DNA of 14,001 bases, taken from Desulfobacteraceae bacterium (lineage in GTDB: Bacteria; Desulfobacterota; Desulfobacteria; Desulfobacterales; UBA11574). Both the position numbers and the translations under genes were made by a program. The stretch is taken from assembly GCA_002868985.1 (NCBI GenBank), contig PKTV01000363.1, positions 1-14,001 on the forward strand. The letters are read 5' to 3'. Below are positions 7,556 to 14,001 of this stretch, piece by piece; position 1 is the first letter of the stretch, and each line of letters opens with the position of its first letter. The notes below the pieces were generated by a model. The model saw nothing but the letters and a program-made list of their open reading frames with translations. It ran no database searches and had not been told where the DNA came from.

Positions 7556-7584
7556 TTGACACCCCGATGTTACAAAATTATCAT
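7556..7584 (+). promoter_or_regulatory. Sigma70-type promoter for the cytidylate-kinase-like gene
   Basis: A consensus -35 TTGACA (7556-7561), a 17-base spacer and TATCAT (7579-7584, five of six to consensus) give a near-ideal promoter 30 bases before the start codon. Initiation would fall near 7591. A strong Shine-Dalgarno (GGAGG, 7605-7609) follows, leaving a very short leader. Confidence 0.75.
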
Positions 7585-7613
7585 AGTAAACAGGCGGCAA
7601 GAAAGGAGGGATC

Positions 7614-8297
7614 ATGAAAACAAAAACACGTTCTACAGAGCAAATCGTAGAAGAACAAGTAAGACGATGGCAGATTATCCAAAAAGAAGAAAAAAGAGAA
7701 AAAGAACGTATTTCTGTCATCACCATTTCCAGAGAACCTGGAAGTGGAGGGAACATACTGGCCAAACGACTCTCCGAGCAACTTGAATTCGATCTGTTTT
7801 ACCAGGAGTTTATCCACAATATGGCTGAAAGTGCCCGGGTCAGTGTTCGCCTCCTTGAAACGCTAGATGAAAAAGGCGTTTCAGTACTCGAAGAGTGGAT
7901 ATCATCTCTTGTGGATAAGCGTCACCTCTGGCCGGACCGGTATCTCCAGCATCTTATGAAAATCATTGGTACTATCGGGAAACATGGTCGGGCGGTGATC
8001 GTGGGAAGAGGCGCCAATTTTGTTTTGCCTCTTGATAAAAGACTCGGTATCCGCGTCATTGCCCCTTTGGAAACGCGACTAAAAAACGTATCTCAAGACT
8101 ATGATGTGGCCGCGGAAGACGCCAAACCCAGGGTGTTAAAAACAGAATCGGACCGAAAGGCATTTGTTAAAAAATACTTCAATGATGACATCACAAACCC
8201 TCTCAATTACGATCTTATTATCAATACCGGAATTTTGAGCATCGATGACGCCGCCAATGCCGTCAAAGGGGCTCTGAGCGAGTTAAGCAGGGCGTAA
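7614..8297 (+). CDS. Cytidylate kinase-like family protein (P-loop NMP-kinase fold), 227 aa
   Basis: After a charged helical N-terminus (residues 1-33, rich in Lys, Glu and Arg), the protein shows the opening strand and loop VITISREPGSGGNILAKRL (35-53), the hallmark of the Cytidylate_kin2-type family. GSGG replaces the usual Walker A GKS/T, so the canonical lysine is not in its normal place. Other family marks are AVIVGRGANFVL (127-138), a lid-like segment with DRKAFVKKYFN (180-190) and YDLIINTG (199-206) near the end. The family is predicted to bind nucleotides; its reaction is not established to my knowledge, and true Cmk activity should not be assumed. It is preceded by a strong promoter and Shine-Dalgarno and is probably a single-gene transcript. 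It converges on the CULT domain gene. Confidence 0.85.
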   Translation: MKTKTRSTEQIVEEQVRRWQIIQKEEKREKERISVITISREPGSGGNILAKRLSEQLEFDLFYQEFIHNMAESARVSVRLLETLDEKGVSVLEEWISSLVDKRHLWPDRYLQHLMKIIGTIGKHGRAVIVGRGANFVLPLDKRLGIRVIAPLETRLKNVSQDYDVAAEDAKPRVLKTESDRKAFVKKYFNDDITNPLNYDLIINTGILSIDDAANAVKGALSELSRA

Positions 8298-8363
8298 TTT
8301 GAACCTAAACCGAGCATTTCAAATCGTGACAAGGATATAAAAAAGTTATAATTATAAATAAAT

Positions 8364-8451
8364 AAGGGGTCGGGGAGTTTTTATTGCAACCGGTTATATA
8401 TCATCGGAATGGACAATCTTTTTCTGACGTAAGCATTTCACTCGACCCCTT
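8364..8451. repeat. Inverted repeat between convergent genes (REP-like or bidirectional terminator)
   Basis: AAGGGGTCG (8364-8372) is perfectly complementary to CGACCCCTT (8443-8451), with about 70 bases between. GGGGAG follows the left arm, and the right arm is preceded by TTTCACT. The arms sit in the spacer between the converging cytidylate-kinase-like and CULT genes. A GC-rich motif like this, with a GGAG-type tetranucleotide beside it, resembles REP elements mobilised by RAYT transposases, though no transposase is nearby. The wide loop and lack of a clean T-run make it a poor intrinsic terminator. Confidence 0.5.
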
Positions 8452-8482
8452 GACTTCTTGAATCCTTATGATCTTACCCTTA

Positions 8483-8908
8483 CTATTGAGTTATTAGTCG
8501 ATCCAGAATCAGCCCATGAAAACTTTCTTTTCCAGGAGAGGAGAAAAACCAACCCAGGTGGGTAAGGCAGATGAGACAAACAGCCACCCGCCAGCCATAT
8601 CCTGCAAACCAGCTGAATTCATCTGATGGAGGACCCACATGGCCGCATCCTTTAACGGCGGTGAAACATCCGATTTCAAAAACGATGCCATGTGGATTGG
8701 CAAACGTATGCTGGTGGGACCCCTGGACGCTGATGCGGTCATCAGAGCTCGCGAGGATGTTTCGGCATTGACGGCAGCGGATATATTCCTCTTGCTCCAG
8801 TATTTCCTTTTCGGTTTCGTCTTCAACCACACTTACAGGCATCTCATCGTCTTGATTTTCAGGTGGAACACGAAACAGATAAGAGAAAGCCGGATAAGAT
8901 GGAATCAT
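8483..8908 (-). CDS. Stand-alone CULT domain protein (cereblon-type thalidomide-binding fold), 141 aa
   Basis: Residues about 42-137 match the C-terminal CULT domain of human cereblon by recalled alignment. There are two zinc cysteine pairs, C45-x2-C48 (RCRQC, the same as in human CRBN) and C111-x2-C114; the NPHG turn (71-74); and the segment PSDEFSWFAGYGW (94-106) with C-terminal HLGWFF (117-122). The three tryptophans of the imide-binding cage are all present (W100, W106, W120, matching human W380, W386, W400), as is the glutamate matching E377 (E97). The residue matching human H378 is Phe (F98). There is no Lon domain, signal peptide or membrane helix, so it should be a small cytoplasmic zinc-bound ligand-binding protein. 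Residues 1-41 are proline- and acid-rich. AGAAGG precedes the ATG by about seven bases. The natural ligand in bacteria is not settled; cyclic imides, uracil-like compounds or imide-ended proteins are candidates. Confidence 0.88.
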   Translation of the reverse strand: MIPSYPAFSYLFRVPPENQDDEMPVSVVEDETEKEILEQEEYIRCRQCRNILASSDDRISVQGSHQHTFANPHGIVFEIGCFTAVKGCGHVGPPSDEFSWFAGYGWRVAVCLICLTHLGWFFSSPGKESFHGLILDRLITQ

Positions 8909-9030
8909 TTTTAACCTTCTTTGGATTTAGTTCACTTTGTCATTTGCCGGTATGTCTGGTTCAGACTACAATGTTTTCGGATGGATTTCAATATGGTGTT
9001 GCCTATTCACTCAATTTCATCCGCCTCGTT

Positions 9031-9043
9031 GGGCATTATGCCC
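9031..9043. repeat. Short perfect dyad upstream of the small membrane protein gene
   Basis: GGGCAT-T-ATGCCC is a perfect 6-base inverted repeat around one base. It is followed at 9063-9068 by TATAAT, which lacks a good -35, and at 9073-9101 by TTGAAA-17-TAATAT, a plausible weak promoter for the gene at 9193. The dyad could be an operator. The rest of the 284-base spacer (8909-9192) holds nothing else I can support. Confidence 0.35.
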
Positions 9044-9192
9044 ACACTCCAGGAAACGTTTCTATAATACCCTTGAAAACACATCGATTCTATATTAATA
9101 TAAACTTACCTTCAACCACGATCTACAGGATTGTGCGGTTTAAAGCAGCCAGGTTGATTTAGACAGGGTTTAATAAAGGAACACTTTCAGAG

Positions 9193-9390
9193 ATGAACAC
9201 ACCGACAATCGTTTTAACGCTATTGATATTCTGGCTGGTAATGGGTTTGGGTTTTCTTTCTAAGTATGTAACCGTTCGGAATAAAGGGAAGACCCGGTAT
9301 GAAGCTTGGACCTCTTATGAAGGATTGTTGTTTATCTCAAGTATCGCTATACCACTTTTCGTGTTGCTGTATAGATCTTTAACGGGTTAA
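9193..9390 (+). CDS. Small two-helix membrane protein of unknown function, 65 aa
   Basis: Two hydrophobic helices are evident, at residues 5-23 (starting TIVLTLLIFWLVMG) and 46-62 (ending IPLFVLLY). They are joined by a basic, aromatic loop (KYVTVRNKGKTRYEAW). This is a hairpin inner-membrane protein, with the loop probably in the cytoplasm by the positive-inside rule. I do not recognise the family. The Shine-Dalgarno AAGGA (9176-9180) is 12 bases from the ATG, longer than ideal, which lowers confidence. The TAA stop shares its bases with the stop of rmuC on the other strand: TTAA at 9387-9390 serves both. No neighbour suggests a role. Confidence 0.6.
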   Translation: MNTPTIVLTLLIFWLVMGLGFLSKYVTVRNKGKTRYEAWTSYEGLLFISSIAIPLFVLLYRSLTG

Positions 9391-10682
9391 GACTCATCAT
9401 TAACCTCTTGTTCATCATCGTCGGGCAATTCCAGAATTTTTGCTGTTGATTCCAGCGGCAGTTCCTCCACCCCCCTCAGCCTGCGCTCCATGGCACGGGT
9501 TCTTATACCGGTTTGATCAATGGTATTGGAAGCAGTATTTAGCTGTTTCTTGACTTTGCTTAAAACATCTCCGAATTTCCCAAATTCTGTCTTGACTGCT
9601 GCAAGGATTTTCCAGACTTCACTGGACCGCTTTTCTATGGCCAATGTGCGGAAACCGATGCGTAAACTGCTCAAAATTGCCGACAGCGATGTGGGCCCGG
9701 CGATCACAATCCGATAATCCTGCTGAATTTTTTCTACCTGACCCGGCTGCCGAAGGACTTCTGCATAAAGCCCTTCTGTCGGCAAAAACATGATGGCAAA
9801 GTCGGTGGTTTTCGGTGGTTCGATATATTTATCACGAATCTCTTTTGCAGAACTGTGAACGGCGCGGATGAGCGAGGCTGTAGCCCGTTGTACGGCATCG
9901 ACGTCGGCAGCATCGGCAGCCTCCACAAGCCGCAGATAATCTTCTTGGGGAAACTTTGAGTCAATGGGCATCCAAACACAGGATTCAAAGGAATCGTCTT
10001 TTCCGGGCAACCGGACGGCATATTCAACACTCTCTTGTGATCCGGTTTTAATATTTACATTTTTACCATATTGATCCGGGGTCAATATTTGTTCTAAAAG
10101 TGAACCGAGTTGGACTTCTCCCCAGGTGCCCCGTGCTTTAACGTTTGTGAGAACTCTCTTTAAATCGCCCACTCCTGTAGCAAGATTCTGCATTTCACCC
10201 AAGCCATGCTGAACTGCCTCGAGGCGTTCACTGACAAGCTTGAAGGATTCTCCAAGTCGTTTTTCAAGGGTGGTTTGAAGTTTTTCATCCACCGTTTCAC
10301 GCATTTGATCGAGCTTCTTTTCATTGCTTTCCTGTAAATATTTTAGCTGTGTGTCAATGGTGGTTCGAAGTTTTTCGATGCCTTTCGTATTCGATTCGGT
10401 CAGTTCCTGAATACGTTTGGCAATGGATTCAAGTTGATCGTTTTGTGATTTACCCATTTCACCGATGGTTTTCACCATGGTGTCCACGATATTCTTTTGA
10501 CTTGCAGATACTTCTTCTCTCAGATCCCTTGCGCCTTTTGCGGACTCTTCGCGACCGAAACGCAGTTCATCGCGGACCGCCTGTTCAATTTTGGAACCCC
10601 CATTTGATCTCATCCGTATCAGTGCGAAAATCAACAGCAGCGCACTGATGGCCAGTAAAACGAACTGCGTCCAAATGAACAT
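9387..10682 (-). CDS. rmuC: RmuC family protein (DNA recombination/genome stability), 431 aa
   Basis: The architecture is that of RmuC: one N-terminal membrane helix (residues 4-22), a long charged coiled coil (about 30-165), then a conserved nuclease-fold-like domain (about 175-400). Conserved stretches include ARGTWGEVQLGSLLEQIL (183-200), WMPIDSKFPQEDY (237-249), FLPTEGLYAEVL (about 303-314) and AGPTSLSAIL. The tail is acidic (PDDDEQE). RmuC in E. coli limits inversion between short repeats; it is thought to be nuclease-related, but its biochemistry is poorly defined. The length fits the family. Start choice follows from the membrane helix, which would be lost with the next Met (residue 24); the Shine-Dalgarno is weak. 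It is a single gene, tail to tail with the small membrane protein. Confidence 0.95.
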   Translation of the reverse strand: MFIWTQFVLLAISALLLIFALIRMRSNGGSKIEQAVRDELRFGREESAKGARDLREEVSASQKNIVDTMVKTIGEMGKSQNDQLESIAKRIQELTESNTKGIEKLRTTIDTQLKYLQESNEKKLDQMRETVDEKLQTTLEKRLGESFKLVSERLEAVQHGLGEMQNLATGVGDLKRVLTNVKARGTWGEVQLGSLLEQILTPDQYGKNVNIKTGSQESVEYAVRLPGKDDSFESCVWMPIDSKFPQEDYLRLVEAADAADVDAVQRATASLIRAVHSSAKEIRDKYIEPPKTTDFAIMFLPTEGLYAEVLRQPGQVEKIQQDYRIVIAGPTSLSAILSSLRIGFRTLAIEKRSSEVWKILAAVKTEFGKFGDVLSKVKKQLNTASNTIDQTGIRTRAMERRLRGVEELPLESTAKILELPDDDEQEVNDES

Positions 10683-11054
10683 ATCCGTTACGATAGAAAA
10701 TCCCCCATTTTAATAAAGCGAGCTTAGCGCTTTGCAAAAAATTAAATTAGCGAGTGGTGGGTTTTGAAACAGCCTTTTATAAAAGTAGTACAAAACATTA
10801 CAAAGAAAATCAACCTTGGAACACGTTCGGCTGAAAAATACCGTTAATTTTTCGATGAAGTACCGGAAGAGCGCTGAGAGGCAATTTCCCGACAGGGATG
10901 GAACAAAAGGGGCAGTTGAGGCGGACTGATCGGGCCGGTCAATATGAAAGCGGTGAAAAACGTTAATGGATTTGACTAAGTACTGACCGACAAAAAACAG
11001 AAATCTCCTAAAACCATTTGGCTGGTTGAGAAATAATCTGTTGAAACTTCCTGT
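10683..11054. other. 372-base intergenic region upstream of rmuC
   Basis: No gene is supported here. A perfect hairpin, AAAGCG (10715-10720) and CGCTTT (10728-10733) with a 7-base loop, lies 33 bases before the rmuC start. On the minus strand it is followed by TATTAAAA rather than a T-run, so it is at best a weak terminator for the response regulator transcript. The middle part (about 10835-10975) is less AT-rich than the flanks and may be a remnant of something, but I could not assign it. A 22-codon frame at 10899 has no Shine-Dalgarno and was not accepted. Confidence 0.4.
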
Positions 11055-11612
11055 CTACTCAAATAAAAAATAAGGTTCTTTATCCTTCTTTTTGTTTAAC
11101 ATGTCACGTACTTTTCGCAATGTATCCGAATCGGCCTGATGAATTAATTTAGCAAGTTTACTGCGTTCATCTGACATGTCTTCGGTTATATCTTCTTTAC
11201 CTTCCCACTCTACCCCCAAAATTTTACACGTCGATTTAATCAGATTGGTTGTGGAGATCGGTTTATCCAATATTACTCTTGGGCGCACGTTCGCTGTCAA
11301 GGCCATAAATTCCTTAATTTGGTCGCTTCCCATGTCATCACGGGCATGAGCGGTGATGATAATGATGGGCAATTTGGCCCACTTTTTTTGTTTTCTCAGC
11401 TCTCGAATAACCTTGATCCCGGGCATTCTCGGCATGACCATATCGAGGGTCATTAAATCAGGAGAAAACACGTCAACCTTTTCGAGGGCATCTATGCCGT
11501 CAACAGCTGTTTCGACGATAAAACCGGCATCTTCTAAACAGGCTGCTAGAAAATTACGAACATCCGGTTCATCATCCACGACCAGAATTCTTTTTTCAGA
11601 TGCTTTTGTCAT
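11055..11612 (-). CDS. Receiver-domain response regulator with short C-terminal extension, 185 aa
   Basis: The CheY-like receiver domain spans about residues 7-130: acidic pocket D13-D14 (VVDDEP), phospho-acceptor D57 in LMTLDMVMPRMPG, the switch threonine T87 in IIIITAHA and the conserved lysine in LDKP (K117). After it come about 55 charged residues (including DTLRKVRDMLNKKKDKE) with no recognised DNA-binding, enzymatic or other output domain, so its action is probably through protein contacts. It lies downstream of a soluble PAS histidine kinase on the same strand, 242 bases away, and is its likely phosphorylation partner. An ATG at 11618 is in frame but abuts the Shine-Dalgarno; the ATG at 11612 has AAAGGAG at the ideal six-base spacing, so I chose it. 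Starting at 11618 would add only two residues. Confidence 0.88.
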   Translation of the reverse strand: MTKASEKRILVVDDEPDVRNFLAACLEDAGFIVETAVDGIDALEKVDVFSPDLMTLDMVMPRMPGIKVIRELRKQKKWAKLPIIIITAHARDDMGSDQIKEFMALTANVRPRVILDKPISTTNLIKSTCKILGVEWEGKEDITEDMSDERSKLAKLIHQADSDTLRKVRDMLNKKKDKEPYFLFE

Positions 11613-11854
11613 TTTCATCTCCTTTATGTGAAGAAATTAGCATTATTTGGACGATATCATTAAAAAGAATGTTAATGAAGAGAGGGGGTGTTCGTGGATC
11701 TTTATTAAACGACCTCCCTCAAGAAAAGACATTACGGTTTTATTTTAATCGGATAATATTTCCGCAATTAATTTCAATATCCTCCTTTTCGATATAATTT
11801 TTGATATCGTTTTGTTTTGCTCTTCTGTTTGATGTTCTTCATGAGAAATTCGGG
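11613..11854. other. Spacer between histidine kinase and response regulator genes
   Basis: This 242-base AT-rich spacer contains two potential RNA structures on the minus strand. One is CGATAT (11790-11795) with ATATCG (11804-11809). The other is a longer imperfect GC-richer stem whose arms are near 11684-11697 and 11714-11727. Either could lower read-through from the kinase gene and let the regulator be made at a different level. An isolated AAAAGGAGG at about 11780-11788 (minus) is followed only by a ten-codon TTG-started frame, not counted as a gene. Confidence 0.3.
11619..11625 (-). promoter_or_regulatory. Ribosome binding site deciding the response regulator start
   Basis: AAAGGAG on the minus strand directly touches the ATG at 11618 (spacing zero) but stands six bases before the second ATG at 11612. 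That spacing favours the second codon as the true start. Confidence 0.7.
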
Positions 11855-13678
11855 TCAGGCTTCTTTTTCAACTAGTTTGGGCAAACGCCTTCGTGGAAGT
11901 CTGATGCTGAAAGTTGTTCCTTTCCCGGGCTTGGATTTCAAATCTATTGTTCCACCATGCTCGTGAACAATTTTCTTGGTCATTAACAGTCCTATGCCGG
12001 AACCACCCAAACCCTTTGTGGTAAAAAAGGTTGTAAAAACCTTACGCTTTATCTCATAGTCCATACCGCATCCGTTGTCAGCCACTTCATATATAATCGT
12101 ATTGTACTCTTCAAACGTCCGAACCGTTACATAACACGAATTTTCGTCACTCATCTGACAGGCATCTATGGCATTACCCACAAGGTTTGTCAGGCATTCG
12201 TGCATGCTTTCAAAATCAATGTGAGCTGGATCGATATCCCCTATTTTTTCGTATTTTAGCGTTATACCCAGTTTATCGGCTTTGACGACGTATAAATCGA
12301 CCACCTCTTTTGCAATTTCAGCAGGATCACAAATTTTAACTTGAATTTCACGGCCTTTGGAAAAGCTTAAAAATGCTTTTACAAATGTTGAAATCCGTTC
12401 GATATTCCGTGCCAACATTTCCATGCCTTTTTGAATGCGGTCGATGTTTCCTTTAGCCAAACCGGTTTTCAGCATATACATACCGCCTTCAAGGGCGGTA
12501 TTCAGATTCTTAATGCCATGAGCCAGTCCGGCAACCGTTTGCCCCACAGCGGAAAGGCGTTCGGCTTCTAGCTTTTCTCTTTCAAGCTGTTTGATTTCCC
12601 TTAGATCCTGAACTGAAAAGGCCATGCCGATTGATTTGTCGTCAACCATCAGCTTGTTGCCCACCAGACGTACCGGAAAAGTCTTACCGTCAATGGTTTT
12701 AACCTCCGCTTCCGGCAAATAAACATGTTCGCGCTGCTCGAAAACCTTGGCCAAAAAATCGTTAGGGAGCATAGCGGTAAAATCTTCTCTCGAAACCACT
12801 TGGTTATCCTTGATTTTAAAAAATTTTCGGGCTGCGGGGTTGAAAATAGTCACTTTTCCCTTTTCATTCACCGCAAAGATACCGTCCATAGACGTTGAAA
12901 TGATGGTATTCAGATACGTATGCGCAAATTTCAATCCATCCTGCAGTTTCATCGTTTCCGTAACGTCAACCGCCATCTCCAATACGACATCAAAACTGCC
13001 GTCTTTGCGTTTCAGCGGTACGGTGATCACATGTAAATGGAGGGGTTGTTCTCCTTTGGATTTCCAAGCATGATACCCGGTGTGTATTTGGCCGTCTTCA
13101 AACGTTTGTCTGGCCGTACATTCGCTGCATTTATGTTTCAATCCTTTGAGTGTTTCGAAGCAGAGTTTGCCCTCGGGATTTCCGATGGAATCTCTGAGCC
13201 GTTTGTTTGCCTTTACGATCCGGAAGTTTTTGTCAATTAAAAGAATATTGCACGGAACCTGGTCAAAGAGAATCTGATGTTCATCTCGAATCTGAGTTGC
13301 TTCTGTAATGTTGGTGAAAATATGGACGATATAGGGGAAATTACCATCTTCGTCAACGATAGGGGAAGCGTGCTGCAAGTAATTTATATGCCGGCCGTTT
13401 TTGTCATACCCCACTTCTTCGTTTACACGGGGCGTGCCGTCTGTAAAGGTTGATGAACTTTCACAGTGAGCGCACATTTCATTTTGGCTTTTATAGGCGT
13501 TGTAACATTTACGATTTTTCCAATCGCCGAACAATTGTTCAAAAGTGTTGTTGGCATAAACCAGATTATACTTCGGATCGATTATGGCGATTCCCAAAGG
13601 GATGGTTTCAATTAATTGTAAATTCACCCATCTTTCAAGATCGGATGTTGGTCCATTTTCTGTTGTTGTTTTTGTCAT
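11855..13678 (-). CDS. Soluble multi-PAS sensor histidine kinase, 607 aa
   Basis: The order is PAS (about 22-125), PAS (about 135-243), PAS (about 251-362), a dimerisation/phospho-acceptor helix with H387 in AGLAHGIKNLNTALEGG, then a HATPase domain. The ATPase has the N box ECLTNLVGNAIDA (N498, N502), the G1 box VADNGCGMD (D534), FTTFFTTKG and GLGGSGIGLLM (556-566). There is no membrane helix, so it senses something in the cytoplasm. The first two PAS domains each contain C-x10-C-x2-C (C58, C69, C72 and C173, C184, C187), which may hold a metal or redox group; the third lacks it. The acceptor box is HGIKN rather than the common HEIRN. The frame opens at a TTG at 13690; no good Shine-Dalgarno precedes it, and I prefer the ATG at 13678 (weak GGCGAG upstream). 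The partner regulator lies downstream. Confidence 0.88.
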   Translation of the reverse strand: MTKTTTENGPTSDLERWVNLQLIETIPLGIAIIDPKYNLVYANNTFEQLFGDWKNRKCYNAYKSQNEMCAHCESSSTFTDGTPRVNEEVGYDKNGRHINYLQHASPIVDEDGNFPYIVHIFTNITEATQIRDEHQILFDQVPCNILLIDKNFRIVKANKRLRDSIGNPEGKLCFETLKGLKHKCSECTARQTFEDGQIHTGYHAWKSKGEQPLHLHVITVPLKRKDGSFDVVLEMAVDVTETMKLQDGLKFAHTYLNTIISTSMDGIFAVNEKGKVTIFNPAARKFFKIKDNQVVSREDFTAMLPNDFLAKVFEQREHVYLPEAEVKTIDGKTFPVRLVGNKLMVDDKSIGMAFSVQDLREIKQLEREKLEAERLSAVGQTVAGLAHGIKNLNTALEGGMYMLKTGLAKGNIDRIQKGMEMLARNIERISTFVKAFLSFSKGREIQVKICDPAEIAKEVVDLYVVKADKLGITLKYEKIGDIDPAHIDFESMHECLTNLVGNAIDACQMSDENSCYVTVRTFEEYNTIIYEVADNGCGMDYEIKRKVFTTFFTTKGLGGSGIGLLMTKKIVHEHGGTIDLKSKPGKGTTFSIRLPRRRLPKLVEKEA

Positions 13679-14001
13679 CTGACTCGCCAATAAATATGTT
13701 TTTTATCTTCAACGGACGGTTGTCCAAATGAAAATCTTTTTGAGCACTTATGGAAACGTTTTTTATTTATAAATCTTGGCAAAGTGGCAAAGAGAAGGAT
13801 GTTTGATTCCGTCTGTTTGGGCAAAAGAACGTATTCTCGAATTGCCCCAAACGAGCCCTATATGTATCAAAAACGCTTCAGAAACAGTCCTTCATTTAAA
13901 TTTTTGCCGATCGATAACAACGAAATCTGTGTTCATATTCATTTATAACAAAACAATTTTAAAACACAAGAAAAACTTTTAACCAATTGATATTTATTCA
14001 T
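13679..14001. other. AT-rich region upstream of the histidine kinase, to the window edge
   Basis: Nothing coding is convincing. A hairpin with GTTTGGGCAA (13815-13824) and TTGCCCCAAAC (13842-13852), ten pairs with one bulged base, lies about 140-175 bases before the kinase start. It could sit in the leader or be an operator or an upstream terminator. The promoter for the kinase must be in this stretch or beyond the window, but no clear -35/-10 pair was found. Confidence 0.35.

Larger units (their letters stand above)
7264..7613. other. 350-base divergent regulatory region
   Basis: This region separates the universal stress protein (minus) from the cytidylate-kinase-like gene (plus). It contains two sigma70-like promoters back to back, a tandem 20-base repeat and both ribosome binding sites. 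Beyond these nothing coding is visible. The segment 7353-7489 would be the untranslated leader of the stress protein mRNA, and I recognise no riboswitch in it. Confidence 0.55.

Noticed and set aside
8863..9162. 99-codon plus-strand frame overlapping the start of the CULT gene
   Set aside because: It overlaps the 5' end of a well-supported gene in antisense, has no ribosome binding site, and its composition looks like translated spacer.
10899..10967. 22-codon plus-strand frame (MEQKGQLRRTD...)
   Set aside because: No convincing ribosome binding site, no neighbours in phase and no recognisable similarity.
11790..11820. Intrinsic terminator in the kinase-regulator spacer
   Set aside because: The CGATAT/ATATCG stem is short and AT-rich. 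T-rich bases follow only on the plus strand, where no gene ends.
13776..13982. 68-codon plus-strand frame upstream of the histidine kinase
   Set aside because: No Shine-Dalgarno of proper spacing, low-complexity AT-driven codons towards the end (KTILKHKKN) and a hairpin inside it. No recognisable family.

Overview
This 14 kb window looks like chromosome from a Gram-negative bacterium, most likely a sulfate-reducer-type Desulfobacterota (Desulfobacterales-like). That is inferred from protein style only: multi-PAS soluble histidine kinases, a two-domain universal stress protein, a cytidylate-kinase-like protein, a class III aminotransferase with an archaeal-type cysteine cluster, and AT-rich intergenic imperfect palindromes. 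No rRNA, tRNA, phage, transposase or CRISPR array was seen. Most genes are on the minus strand and intergenic spaces are generous.

Layout. Positions 1-2908 (minus) hold two translationally coupled dynamin-like or septin-like large GTPases; the second runs off the left edge. A 350-base spacer with a long imperfect palindrome separates them from an MFS transporter (3259-4476, minus). A small 80-residue protein of unknown function (4717-4959, plus) converges on a class III PLP aminotransferase (4969-6297, minus), which follows a tandem-domain universal stress protein (6355-7263, minus) in a likely two-gene operon. A divergent promoter region (7264-7613) with two recognisable sigma70-type promoters separates this from a cytidylate-kinase-like protein (7614-8297, plus). 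That gene converges, across a palindromic spacer, on a small gene encoding a cereblon-type CULT (thalidomide-binding) domain (8483-8908, minus). A 65-residue two-helix membrane protein (9193-9390, plus) then shares its stop-codon bases with rmuC (9387-10682, minus). The right end is a two-component pair on the minus strand: a soluble three-PAS histidine kinase (11855-13678) and, downstream of it, a receiver-only response regulator (11055-11612).

How the genes may work together. The histidine kinase and regulator are probably a signalling pair. The two GTPases probably act as a hetero-complex on membranes. The universal stress protein and the aminotransferase may be co-transcribed. The rest look like independently regulated single genes. 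The most notable item is the CULT domain protein, a stand-alone bacterial relative of the drug-binding domain of human cereblon with its zinc cysteines and tryptophan cage intact. The coupled GTPase pair, with an aspartate in place of the usual G3 glycine in both members, comes second. The cysteine motif repeated in two PAS domains of the kinase also merits a look.
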